From NCBI GenBank assembly GCA_022264855.1, contig JABYQU010000016.1, positions 539,631 through 603,630 of the forward strand: a DNA stretch of 64,000 bases, read 5' to 3'. This document shows positions 23,202 to 34,233 of the stretch, in pieces. Made by a program: the position numbers and the translations under genes. The notes under the pieces are model-generated. The model did no database searches and was not told the origin of the DNA. It saw only the letters and a program-made list of their open reading frames with translations. The stretch's first letter is position 1. The number at the start of each line of letters is the position of its first letter. This DNA is from Lenzites betulinus. Its lineage: Eukaryota; Basidiomycota; Agaricomycetes; Polyporales; Polyporaceae.

Positions 23202-26200
23202 ATGCCGCTCAACAAAACAGAACTCATCCTCGTAACCGGCGGTCATGGCTTCATCGTGAGTGACACTTTATCGATCCATCCACTGGCTGACCTTTGGACT
23301 CTGCTAGGGAGGTCATGTCGCCCGGAAACTCGGCGAGCTTGGCTACAGATTAAGGGTTGTCGATACAGTCCCTGAGCCCCTCTACGCTGCGCCCCCCGTC
23401 GGCGAGGTGGTCGTGGGGAACCTATGCGACTCCGCATTCGCCGCCCGGGTCGTTGACGGTGTAGGTTACGTCCTGCATTTCGCCGCTACCATGGGAGGTA
23501 TGGGCACTATCCACGCCGCCAACGGCGTCGTCATCTACAAGGAAAACCACACCATGACCGTCAATCTCATCGACGCCTGCGTCGCTGCGGGCACCCGGGG
23601 CTTCTTCTACGCGTCCTCCGCCTGTGTTTATCCCGAGTCTCTTCAGGGTCTGGACACGGACATCTCATTGGCGGAGTCTGACGTGTGGAAGAACGCCCCT
23701 CCCCATCCGCAAGGGCTCTACGGCCTGGAGAAGCTCGCCAGCGAGCTCGTCCTCGAGCAACACCAATCCCGCATGGAGGTCCGCATCGCGCGCTTTCACA
23801 ACGTCTTCGGGCCGCTCGGGTCTTGGTACGGGGGGCGCGAGAAAGTCCCAGCGGCGTTCCTCCGCAAAGCCGTCGCCGCGCAGTTGTCCGGGGATGTCCC
23901 GGCAACGTTCGAGATCTGGGGGGACGGCCTGCAAAGGCGGAGCTTCTGTTTCATCGAGGACGCCGTCGAAGCGGTGCTCCGCCTCCTGGAGTCTGACTGC
24001 AGCGAGCCCGTGAACATAGGCTCGGACCAGGCCGTCTCCGTCCAGGATCTCGCCGATATGGCACTCGCTGTCGCCTCTGTCGACCGCGAGAGCGTGGTGT
24101 TCCGGTACAAAACCGACAGGCCTGTGGGGGTAGGCTCCCGAAACTCGAACAACGCGCTCGTGTCCTCCAAACTCGGGTGGACGCCGCGGCACTCACTGGC
24201 TGAGGGCATGCGTATCACCGGCGACTGGATCCGCTCGCAGACAGTGCAGATGCTCTCCACCGTGGACGACGCTGAGAAGGAGCGACACATCCAGCTCTGG
24301 CAGACTAGCGACGTCGTGGACCTCCAGGCGGATGCGATAACCTTCGCTGTTCTCCTTCCCGTCACATCGCGTGGATCCAACTCACCCGAAGACTGCCTTG
24401 CGAACCTCCGGGAATTCGCTCGATCCTTGCTCTTGACTACGGCCGACGACGTTGCACGGCTTGGCGAGCGATACGCTGTGAAGATCTACATTGCGATAGA
24501 TGACGACGACGAGTTCTTGTGGAAGCCGGATGGCATCAACCGCGTGGAGTCTGTTCTTCGAGAGGAGCGCTTCCCGCCTGAGAGCCTCATTAGCTTGCGC
24601 TGTGAGCATCCGCGAGGGCACGTCTGTGCGCTGTGGCGCGACTGCGCCGAGAGGGCCTACCGCGACAGGTGCGACTACTACATCCTCATGGGGGACGACC
24701 TGATCCTGCAGGACTCGGGCTGGATGTCTGCAATTCACAGGACGTTCAGCGACCTCGCGAGGATGGAGGGTGTTCCGCACGGTATCGGCTGTGTCGCGTT
24801 CACCGACACGTCTTTCCCTGGCATGCCGACTTTCCCTGCTATCCACCGCACCCACATGGATATATTTGGCGGACAGGTCATCCCGGACGTTTTCACCAAC
24901 CAAGACGGGGACCCGTTCCTGTTCCAGCTCTATCGTCGCTGGGGCTGCTCGCGTATGGTCCCTTCTCGCATTTCCAACAAGCTCGGTGGTAGCGGCGATG
25001 CGCGGTACGAGAAGGTCCACGCGTCGGGCTGGACGCTCAAACCTCTAGACGACGCCACGACGGCGGTCGAGGACTGGCTTCGAGTCCATGCACACAAGGC
25101 GGAACGGAAGCTCTCGCTCGACGTGATCGTACCATGCTACCGCGTCAGCATGTTTCATCTTGACATGTTCCTTACTCTTCCCCATTCCCACACTTCGGCG
25201 GTCATGTTTATCATCATCGTCGACGACCCTCAGTCTCCTCGGATCGGCGACCTGGCGCAGAAGTACGGTCACCGACCCGACGTCCGCATCAGAGTCAACT
25301 CGCGAAATCTCGGCGCATCTGCGTCCCGAAACAGAGGCCTTCAAGAGTCGGCAGCCGAGTGGGCCCTTTTCTTAGACGACGATGTAGTCCCCGACGAGGA
25401 CATCCTTCTGGAGGCGGAGAAATCCATTCGCGCCCACCCGAGAGCCGCAGGTTTCGTCGGTAACGCTCAGTTCCCTCTCGCGACGTCTGTCTTCACCACT
25501 GCAGTACATCTGGCAGGCGTTACGTTTTTCTGGGATATTGCGGAGAAGATCGAGAAGGACCTGCCGTGGGGCGTAACGGCGAACCTCATCGCTCGCCGCA
25601 ACGTCCCGGACGCCGTCCAGTACAGTCTCCAGTTTCCCAAGACCGGCGGCGGAGAGGACATCGACTACTGCCGCCAAAAGAGGAAGTATTCGCTCCAGCA
25701 CGGAGGCGAGGGCTTCTGGGCTGCTCCAGCGGTAAAAGTCACTCACCCGTGGTGGAACATGGGTCGCCGGTCCTACTGGAGGTTCTACATGTGGTCGAAG
25801 GGCGATGGCGGACTCGTCAAGCTCTATCCGGAGCACTCCTACCGCGACGTGTCGCCGAATGCAGCGGAGTGCTTGTTTCTGGGCGGCCTCGTTCTCATCG
25901 CCGGATGCGGTATCGCGCTTCTTGACGCCGCCTTGGGCTTCCGCGTCGCGAAGTTGGCGTTGATGTTTTGCCTGGCCGTGACCATCACGAATATTGCGCA
26001 CGACATTGTGCGCCATGCAGTACTTCACCCGGAGCGGACGCGCGGCATGAAGAGTACCGTGACGGGAACGTGGTGGGTATGCGCGATGGTGGAGGGCGCG
26101 GTGCTGCGAATGTTCTCGGAATGGGGTAGGGTCGTTGGGATCTTTGAGCGTCGTGAGTACACAAATTTGCTCCTGCGATTTGACTGGTTCTGTGGGAGGT

Positions 26201-26301
26201 GGGGTGAAGGGCCGAAGCAGGAGGAGATGAGGAACAATCGGACCCGGTTGGCTTGCAGCATCGCAGTTTTTGGGCTTCTGGCCGCGGTGGCTGGAGCGTA
26301 G
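23202..26301 (+). CDS. Trimodular fusion: GDP-mannose 3,5-epimerase-like + two GT-A-like glycosyltransferase domains + C-terminal membrane segments
   Basis: Exon 1 (23202-23255) and exon 2 (23308-26301) encode about 1,015 residues. Residues 1-330 are an extended short-chain dehydrogenase with the NAD motif TGGHGFIGG and ATMGGMG. It closely resembles plant GDP-mannose 3,5-epimerase, with YASSACVYP (Ser122, Cys124), YGLEK (Tyr156, Lys160), RFHNVFGPLGSWYGGREK (Lys197), WGDGLQRRSF and EPVNIGSD. These are the counterparts of the GME catalytic Cys, Tyr-x3-Lys and second Lys. Residues about 345-600 are GT-A-like (YIAIDDDDEF, YYILMGDDLILQDSGW). Residues about 620-860 are GT2-like (LDVIVPCYRV, NLGASASRNRGL, LFLDDDVVPD). 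Hydrophobic segments follow near 870-920 and at the extreme C-terminus. By inference, one enzyme makes an epimerised nucleotide sugar and transfers it at a membrane. Substrates are unknown. Confidence 0.85.
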
Positions 26302-26651
26302 TATTTCTTGGCAGTAGTTTCACATTTCTGTACCATACGTACTTTGAAGGATCTTATTCGAAGTGACCGCCCTAGTGTGAGCATTATCAAACCTCTTGCG
26401 AGTTTCGATAGTAGATACCTTGCCCGATTCAGGAAGAGTTGCCCTTTTTGACTTTTTGCCGAACGAGTCAAAAGGCGGTGCAAGCGTACACGTGATGGCG
26501 ACGGTTCCGTGAAAAAAGCGGGCGCTTGGCACGACGCGACCATAAATAAGGTTCAGGCGCGTCTTGTCGCGTCGTCCGCGTTCACGGCGCTGACTTGTCC
26601 CGCACAACCACTTTCCCGCCATCCACCTCCTTCCCCCGCGCACGTATTGCC
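26302..26651. promoter_or_regulatory. Intergenic/promoter region upstream of RAD16
   Basis: 350 bp between two same-strand genes. An AT-richer first half (3' UTR of the fusion gene) grades into a C-rich stretch before the RAD16 start. No coding sequence is seen. Confidence 0.4.
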
Positions 26652-29600
26652 ATGCGAGTCACCAGGCAGCGCGCACGAACTGCGCAGTCAGTCTCTACGA
26701 CGCCTAGCACTGCTGTGTCGCCTGTGTTCAGTACCGGAGTGTCTTCGCGAGCTACTCCTGAAACGTCAAACCTTGATGAAGACGAGGACGAACTCCCCAA
26801 GCGTGCAGGAAAGCAGGTCAAGAAAACGAAAGCGTCGACTGCCGTTGGCAAGAAGCGTGCTCGTGGAGATGTTACCGACATGGAAGATGAAGAGGTTGAT
26901 ACCGGACGAGCCTTGAAACGTCGCATTTCATTGCAAACGGCGTACGTCGAGATATCGGCGGTGAAAACAACAAAGGTCAGGCATACTATGTGTCTACATG
27001 AAGCCCGTCTTACCGTGATGTCCTAGAAGACTGAGAGCACCTCAACGTTGCGCAAGAATGGGCGTGCCAAGAAGGCTGCTGTCATAGAGAAAGACGCTTC
27101 CGGCTCAGAGTCAGGAGACTTTTTCGAGTCTTCTGATAGCGGTTCTGAGTTCGACCCTGATGGCGATGCCGGGGAGTCTGATTTTGCCGACGAATTCGAC
27201 GAGGAGGACGAGGAAGTTGTGCTTGACACCGCCGTCCGCGAGTCTCTCCAAACAGCTCGCGAGGAGCAAGAGCGTGCTGCGGGCTTGACTAGCGCCGGTG
27301 CCAGCTCGTCAAAACCAAGATCTCCCACCAACAAGGCCGCTGCCTTGAGGGCTGCTGCGGCAGAACGACGTCTTGCTGGTCGAGAGCAATCTGAGGTCAT
27401 CGACCTCGTCAGCGAGTCCGACGCTTTGTTATCTGAGGGCGAGTCGGAGGAGGAGCCACTCGCCAAGGGCAAGGGAAAACAAGTTGCCAAGTCAAGGACA
27501 AAGAAAATCATGACCTTAGCGGAGCTGCGCGAGGAGAGGAAGAAAGCCAGAGCAAGGCGCAACGCAACCTCCGTGGAAGAAGCGGCTATGCGCAAGGAGC
27601 TGGGACGTCGCCTAACATACGTGAGCCCAGCTCTCACAAGGATGTCATTGGCAGTGTCACTTATGTGCATGTAGGCTGAGAAATCAACTGTCGCATTGCA
27701 CAAGCACCATCCGGAACTCCAAGACGTCTGGGGCAACATCGAGAATAAGATCGAAGTTGTCGTCCCGCAGAAGGCTGAACAGCCGTCGAACCTCAAAGTC
27801 AAACTGCTGCCATTCCAACTTGAGAGTCTGTACTGGATGAAGCAACAGGAGAAGGGTATCTGGTGTGGAGGCATGCTTGCTGTGCGTCCTTTGTCCTCTC
27901 TGTGTAGCGTTTACTTATCTTCCACAACTATGATAGGATGAGATGGGGTTCGTATGTTTTTGCTGTCTGCGCACTCTCTATCTGCTAACTATCGCTACTC
28001 TTCAGGATGGGCAAGACTATCCAAATGATCTCTCTTATGGTATCCGACAATGGGGCGAAGCCGAATCTCGTGATAGCGTGGGTCATGTCTATGTTTTATA
28101 TGTCCATCAGTCTCATGACATCACTCAGTCCTACCGTCGCAATCATGCAGTGGAGAAATGAGATAGAGTTGCACACAGACAACCTACTCAAGACTCTGGT
28201 ATGGCATGGCGCCTCCAGGGAATCAAGCATCAGCGAGTTGAAGAAGTTCGATGTGGTGCTTACCTCGTACGCCGTGATGGAGAGTTGCTTCCGTAAACAG
28301 CACAGCGGGTTCAAGCGTAAGGGGAGGATTGTCAAGGAGAAGTCTGCCCTCCATTCCATCGAGTGGAACAGGGTTATCGTACGTCTTCTCGTGAAGTGAG
28401 CTGCTCGCATGCTCATGGCGTCTTGCTCCAGCTTGATGAAGCACATAACATCAAAGAACGAGCCACGAATACCGCTAAGGCGGCGTTCGAGCTGAAGGCC
28501 AAGTATCGGTGGTGCCTATCCGGAACGCCCCTTCAGAACCGCGTTGGGGAGCTGTACAGTCTTGTTAGGTTCCTCGGCGGCGACCCGTTCTCCTACTACT
28601 TCTGTGAGTATTGATGCGCACGTCAATTCCTATTGTCTGCTTATCATCCGCCAGGCAAGATGTGTGATTGCAAGTCCTTGCATTGGAAGTTCAGCGATAA
28701 ACGGTCGTGCGACGGTATGTCCTTCAGTATTTGATTCATAACTCTGGGACACTGACGGCGTTCATGTAGACTGTGGTCATAGTCCAATGAAGCACGTACG
28801 TGTACCATAGACTGATTTTGCTACATTTGATCCTGATTTACTGGCTACTAGACCTGCTTCTGGAACAATGAGATCCTCACCCCTATCCAGAAGAACGGAA
28901 TGGTCGGTCCAGGGCAAGCTGCTTTCAAGAAGTTGAAGATCCTGTTGGACAGGATGATGCTGCGACGCACAAAGGTCTGTTGATTCCTTATCTATCGTGC
29001 TCACTCGAATTCATGCCATCTCTCAGATTCAACGTGCGGACGACCTGGGACTCCCTCCCCGCACTGTCGTAATCAAACGAGATTATTTCAGTCCTGAGGA
29101 GAAGGAGCTCTATCTGTCTTTATTCTCAGACGCGAAGAGGCAGTTCACAACATACGTGGACTCCGGGACAGTCCTGAACAGTACGTTGCGTCTACGATAT
29201 CGTATGGTCATTGACGTTGACAATAATCTTGTAGACTACTCCAATATCTTCAGTTTGTGAGTTTCTTCCGCATTTGAATCATTTCTTGTCTCTGACAAAT
29301 ACACAGGCTTACCCGCATGCGTCAAATGGCCTGCCACCCGGATCTCGTACTGCGTAGCAAGAACAATGCGGGAATGTTCATCCAGGACGACGGCGGAGAA
29401 GGGACTGTCTGCCGCCTCTGCAATGAATTCGCGGAGGATGCCATCCAGTCCAAGTGCCATCATATCTTCGACCGCGAATGCATCAAGCAATATCTCGAGG
29501 CTGCTATCGAGCAGACTGTGAGTTGCTTCTTCTGCGTCTTCCCAAGCGCGCTGCCTCACACCTCGGCTTCAGCCGGCATGTCCGGTCTGTCATGTTCCCC

Positions 29601-30488
29601 TCACCATCGACTTGGAGGGACCTCCCCTGGAGTTTGAAGCGACGACGAAGGTGCGCCAAGGCATCCTAGGTCGCCTCGACCTCAACAAGTGGCGTTCGTC
29701 AACCAAGATCGAAGCGCTCATCGAAGAGCTCAGCAACCTCCGGCAGCAAGACGCGACGACCAAGAGCATCGTTTTCAGCCAGTTTGTCAACTTCCTCGAC
29801 CTCATCAACTTCAGGTTGCAGAAAGCGGGCTTCACCGTGTGCCGTCTCGAAGGTACGATGAGCCCGCAGGCACGCGACGCTACCATCAAGTACTTCAGTA
29901 CGTCTTCCAGTCCGTACACCAAAACCTAGTCCCTGACCATTGCCGCAGTGAACAACGTGCATGTTACGGTCTTCCTTGTCAGTTTGAAGGCGGGAGGTGT
30001 AGCGCTGAACCTCACTGAGGCTTCGCGTGTATACCTGATGGATAGCTGGTGGAATCCCGCAGTTGAGTACCGTAAGCGAAATAGTCTCCTAACCCAGGCA
30101 TCCTTGCTGACGTTGCAATACAGAGGCAATGGATCGTATTCATCGTCTTGGCCAACATCGTCCCGTACAAGCGATCAAGCTCGTCGTTGAAGACAGTATC
30201 GAGAGTCGCATCATCCAGGTATGTGTGAAACGTATGGCCCTTCGCAAAACGACGTTCAACCTCCACTTCATCAGCTGCAAGAGAAGAAGGCTGCCATGGT
30301 AGACGCGACCTTGTCTGCTGACGATTCGGTAGGTGCTCCCGGTCTCTTCCCGTCGCCCTCCCGCTGAAGGAAACACATAGGCGATGGGGCGTCTGACTCC
30401 AGAGGATGTAAGTTCACTCGTGTTTTGTTCCTGTTCACTGTGCTGACGACGCAATTTTCTGTAGCTTGGGTTCTTGTTCAGGCTGTGA
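26652..30488 (+). CDS. RAD16: RAD16-like SWI2/SNF2 ATPase with RING finger (global-genome NER)
   Basis: A multi-exon gene starting [13 protein letters not shown]. The N-terminal ~300 residues are acidic and Lys-rich. The SNF2 N-lobe follows: [18 protein letters not shown], then ADEMGMGKTIQ (Walker A, joined through the 11-nt microexon 27937-27947), LDEAHNIK (DEAH) and [17 protein letters not shown]-rich insert ([11 protein letters not shown] and HCGH-like region) leads to a RING finger ([19 protein letters not shown]) inside the C-lobe, then [28 protein letters not shown] and [12 protein letters not shown]. The end is [15 protein letters not shown]. Rad16 works with Rad7 and an E3 ligase to find lesions in non-transcribed DNA. 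The RING has Asp where a metal-binding Cys is expected. At least twelve introns are present; junctions near the RING and DEMG were checked, the others are approximate. Confidence 0.92.
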
Positions 30489-30858
30489 ACGAGACCTTTG
30501 TCGTTGAAGTCGACGTCTGCGCTCAGCTACCCCCGATACCCGTTTCTCTTGTGCCTATCCTATGGATCCTACTAAGTTCGAGCTCAAAATATGATTATCT
30601 GTTATGTTGTATAGTTCTTCTCTTCGTACAGGCCCCTCTCTCATCTAGATCGCTTTCTTGATACGCTGCTTTCGATACCGCACGATCCTGTATCTTGTAT
30701 GAAGTACCATATGTGTATACACGTTTTCGTCTGTGTTGGTCGAGAATAGTTCCTTGAATGTTGTGGTGTCGCAAAATCCCTCCTAGTATCCATTATATAA
30801 CAACTAATATTACACGAACTGTGTGGTATGCGGATGTCCACAGCCAGCAAGATTGAGA
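30489..30858. other. Convergent 3' intergenic region, RAD16 / cytochrome b5-ACAD
   Basis: 370 bp between convergent stop codons. It is AT-richer than its surroundings and holds both 3' UTRs. Nothing else is seen. Confidence 0.4.
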
Positions 30859-32977
30859 TCACAGGCGCACATTCTTGGGCAACTTCTTGATCGCCTGCCG
30901 TACGCCCAAGTCACCTAGCACATCCTCAGAGCCTCCCAGGATAGCATCATATGGGGAAGTCCGGTGGTACTATAAGGGCGCAATGAGAGGCTGCCCTGGG
31001 AACAATGGCAGGATGCACGTACGTTCTCAATGAGTTTGCCCATGCCGGTGGAAGTGATTCCGCGGCCTCCGAACAGGAGCGTCGCGTCTTCCGCAGTCTC
31101 ACGCCCGGAGCGGGTGATGTACCTACACAGCGGATGAATGAATACCGCATGACAGAGCCTCCATGCCAGAAGCAACCACGCACTGTTTCAGCAGCCCAAT
31201 TGTGCCCGCAATCTTGTCCGACTGCTCGTCGTACGACATCTGCGCGCGCCCCAAATCAGCGTCAGCACCCGCGTCCCCCCACGCCCACTCACGTTGTTCA
31301 TCTGGTGGGTCACGAACTCGAGCCAGTTCTGGCCGGCCTCGACGCGCGCGAGCATGTTCGCGAGGCGCGCGCGCACGACGGGCTGCGCGTTGAGCGGGCG
31401 CCCGAACGCGACGCGCTGCGCGGTCCACTTCAGGCACTCCTCGACGACGCGCCGCTGCGCGCTCAAGCTCGTGCATACGATCATCCAGCGCTCGTGGTTG
31501 AAGTTGCTGAGCACGACCTGCATGCCGCTCCCGACCTTGCCGAGCGTGTTCGCGACGGGCGCGCGGGCCCCGTCGAAGGTGACGTATGAGGTCCCGGCAG
31601 TGGAGGAGTAGGCGGTCTTGACGGCCTTGGTGAAGACGGCGTCTTGACGGGGCACGAGGATGACGGTGTAGCCGCCCTGTTGGAGCGGAGAGGTGTCAGT
31701 GCTATATGGTGAGAGCGAGACGATGGCGCGTATTGTGTACCTCTGTTCTGCAAGCCACCGTGAAGTAGTCCGCAAATGTGCCATTGGTGATCCACCTGCG
31801 ATTTCCAGTTAGCTATTACTCAAAAATGTTTCGCAATGTGCAAGAATACGAACTTCTTTGTTCCGGTGATTACCCACTCATCACCATCACGTTCAGCGTA
31901 AGTCTGCAGGCCGCCAACATCGCTACCCGCGAATGCCTCGCTGATAGCTAGGCAGATAAACTTCTTGCCATCAAGCACTTCGGGTACGACCTTCGCTTGC
32001 AGCTCAGGCGAGCCATAGTTGAGTACAGGAGGCAGACCGATAACCTGGCCGGCGAGCAGACCGTCAACATAAGACCGTGTACCCAGACGGCCGACCTCAT
32101 AATTGAGGATCAACTACACAGGAATGTCAACAACAGCGGACGATGAGCTGATGCCCTAAAAACTCGCCTCGTGGAAGTGGTCGAAGTCTTCCGGTGTTAC
32201 GATGCCGCCCATAAGTTTCCGCCCCTTCAGGTGCTTTCCGGGTCCAATACGCATCGCGGGGATGTTCAGCTCGCTGTGTATAGACATGAGAATATGAACT
32301 TTCATGAACATGAAGAGGCCTACCAGAGCTTGTCCACGACATCCTGTGATATCCGTTTGCCGTCCTCTTCGTGCTTGACGGCGTCCGGCTGGACGATCTC
32401 CTCAAAGAACTTCCGAGCAGCCTTCTGGAATGCACGGTGCCCGTCGGTGTAGTATGGACTGTGGAATCCCGGAGAAAGCCACGCAGGTTCCGCATACGGT
32501 ACTTGTGATGCTTCACCCGCAGCCAAGGGCTTAACAATCTCCTGCTGCCCTTCGATAGTGCCGATTTGCAAGCGCGCGTATTGGGGTTTCAGAAGAACTT
32601 CGAGACGGTGCAGACCAAAGAACGCTTCAGTAGCATCCTTTCCCGCTACAAAATGCGTTCAGACACGTCCCCGCAGACACTAACACGTTGGAACACGATA
32701 TACACGCACCGATATTTTTTGTGAGCAATACACCCGCACCTCCGGGATGCATCTTCACGAACCGCGAGATATCATAAACTTTGGAGTCGATGATTATCCA
32801 CTATATTCCCGTCAGTAAATAGAATCATGCCGGCTAAAGCAGCAAGCCTACCAGGTCCCCTGCCTTGTTGTGCTGTTCACACGTCGTACCATTAGAGTTA
32901 GACATCGCCTGAGACGCGCGTCAAGACCTGGTACACACCGAGGCAACCTCTTCTGCGGTGAAAGTCTTTCCGGACAT
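30859..32977 (-). CDS. Cytochrome b5-like / acyl-CoA dehydrogenase fusion
   Basis: The start at 32977 gives MSGKTFTAEEVA. Residues 1-~85 are a cytochrome b5 heme domain: HNKAGDLWIIIDSKVYDIS, MHPGGA (first axial His) and FFGLHR (second axial His). The rest is an acyl-CoA dehydrogenase: N-terminal helical domain (YYTDGHRAFQKAARKFF), mid domain with CLAISEAFAGSDVGGLQT and WVITGTKKW, and C-terminal helical domain (VAFGRPLNAQPVVRARLAN, then LFGGRGITSTGMGKLIE). It ends KKLPKNVRL. At least seven introns are present, and HNKAGDL is on a 21-nt exon. The enzyme would oxidise an acyl-CoA with FAD; the fused heme domain suggests electron hand-off within one chain. Such fusions occur in fungi. The exact substrate and compartment are not visible; no clear mitochondrial presequence or peroxisomal SKL is seen. 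Confidence 0.9.
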
Positions 32978-33390
32978 GTCTCTCCCCAGTTCTTGTAGTT
33001 CGTGTACGATGAAAGTGCAAGTCAAGGGCAAGAGGGGTCCGATGGCTACCCCGCACGGGGATACCGACTGGAAAGTAACCGGAGTGATCGGCCGGCGCCT
33101 ACGATGCGCATATGATTCTTCGAGTCCGAAGCGCGTTCTTGTTAGAGGTTCCTAGCCGCCACACCGACCAATCCCGCATCAGCTTTTACTGTTCGAGCAG
33201 TATAATTCCCGGAAGGTCGAGGTTGCTCCGGCTCGGGGTTGTGCCAAGGACGCCAAGGTCTGGACATACAAGTTAATCGTTGGAAAGAACGATCGGAGGC
33301 AATTGGTACTGTAGTTTCGATGCAGCCTGCTCTGAACGGACGGTTTATTGACCAAGTGCAACTGGTCGCAGGACGGCTTAGTTGTCGAGC
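32978..33390. promoter_or_regulatory. Divergent promoter region, cytochrome b5-ACAD / TAD2
   Basis: 413 bp between two divergent start codons, so both promoters should lie here. No coding sequence is recognised. Confidence 0.45.
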
Positions 33391-34233
33391 ATGATGTCAA
33401 GCGTCGCTGAGGATGGATCAGTCGTACACGACACGCCAACCAACGCGGAGCTCGTTCACTTGAAATGGATGCAATGCGCTATGGACATGGTCAGCAGCTC
33501 GCGTGCCGCCCCAGCTCTCAGCTAAAGTTTCTCAGGCAGAAGAGGCACTAGCCGCGCAAGAAGTCCCTGTAGGTTGCGTCTTCGTGCGTAACAACACAAT
33601 CATTGCAAGAGCCCGCAACCGCACCAACCAGCTTCGAAACGTCAGTATTCTCGCAGCTACCTCGCGACATACGCTTACCCGCTTCTCCCCAGGCGACGCG
33701 TCATGCCGAACTCGAGGCCATAGACGAGATCCTCGCCGACAAGCAGCTCACGCCCGTGGTCACAGCGCACCCGCTCGCAGATACGACGCTCTACGTCACC
33801 GTCGAGCCATGCATCATGTGCGCGTCCGCCCTCCGCCAAATGGGCATCAAGGACGTCTACTACGGCTGCGCCAACGACCGTTTCGGCGGGTGCGGCAGCG
33901 TGCTCGGGGTCAATAGCGCGTTAGTCCTCTTACCTCCTACACTCTCCACCGGAAGTCCGACCCTTCTCACGCGTGCCTCACAGCCTCCCTCACCCGAAGC
34001 ACCCTGCATATCGCGCCGTCGGCGGGTACATGCGCGACGATGCTATCATGGTCCTGCGCCGCTTTTACATCACCGAGAACACCAATGGCGAGTGTCCTTA
34101 CGAGCGCACTCCCAGCACGTTCCGCCCGCTGACATCGTTTTCTTGCACAGCACCGGCCCCAAAGTCGAAGGCGAACCGAGTCTTGAAAACGGAGATCCCC
34201 TCGGCACGGACCTCCCCGCGGCCGCAAGGCTGA
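33391..34233 (+). CDS. TAD2: tRNA-specific adenosine-34 deaminase catalytic subunit
   Basis: Five exons (33391-33489, 33536-33640, 33693-33919, 33984-34087, 34151-34233) encode 205 residues; a second ATG lies one codon in. The cytidine/deoxycytidylate deaminase fold carries HAE (in [11 protein letters not shown], zinc His plus catalytic Glu) and PCIMCASAL (two zinc Cys). The C-terminus [20 protein letters not shown] then [14 protein letters not shown] matches Tad2. With Tad3 it converts adenosine 34 to inosine in tRNA anticodons. The last intron (34088-34150) starts with GC (GCGAGT) and ends CAG. It is 63 nt with no in-frame stop, so it could be retained, but only splicing yields the conserved C-terminus. 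TAD2 is divergent from the cytochrome b5-ACAD gene. Confidence 0.9.

Noticed and set aside
31005..31589. Plus-strand frame opposite the acyl-CoA dehydrogenase
   Set aside because: Shadow of the ACAD C-terminal domain, which has clear family motifs on the minus strand.
33973..34233. TAD2 tail read straight through 34088-34150 as coding
   Set aside because: Possible because the frame is open, but the inserted 21 residues interrupt the conserved ITEN-TNAPAP junction, so splicing is preferred.
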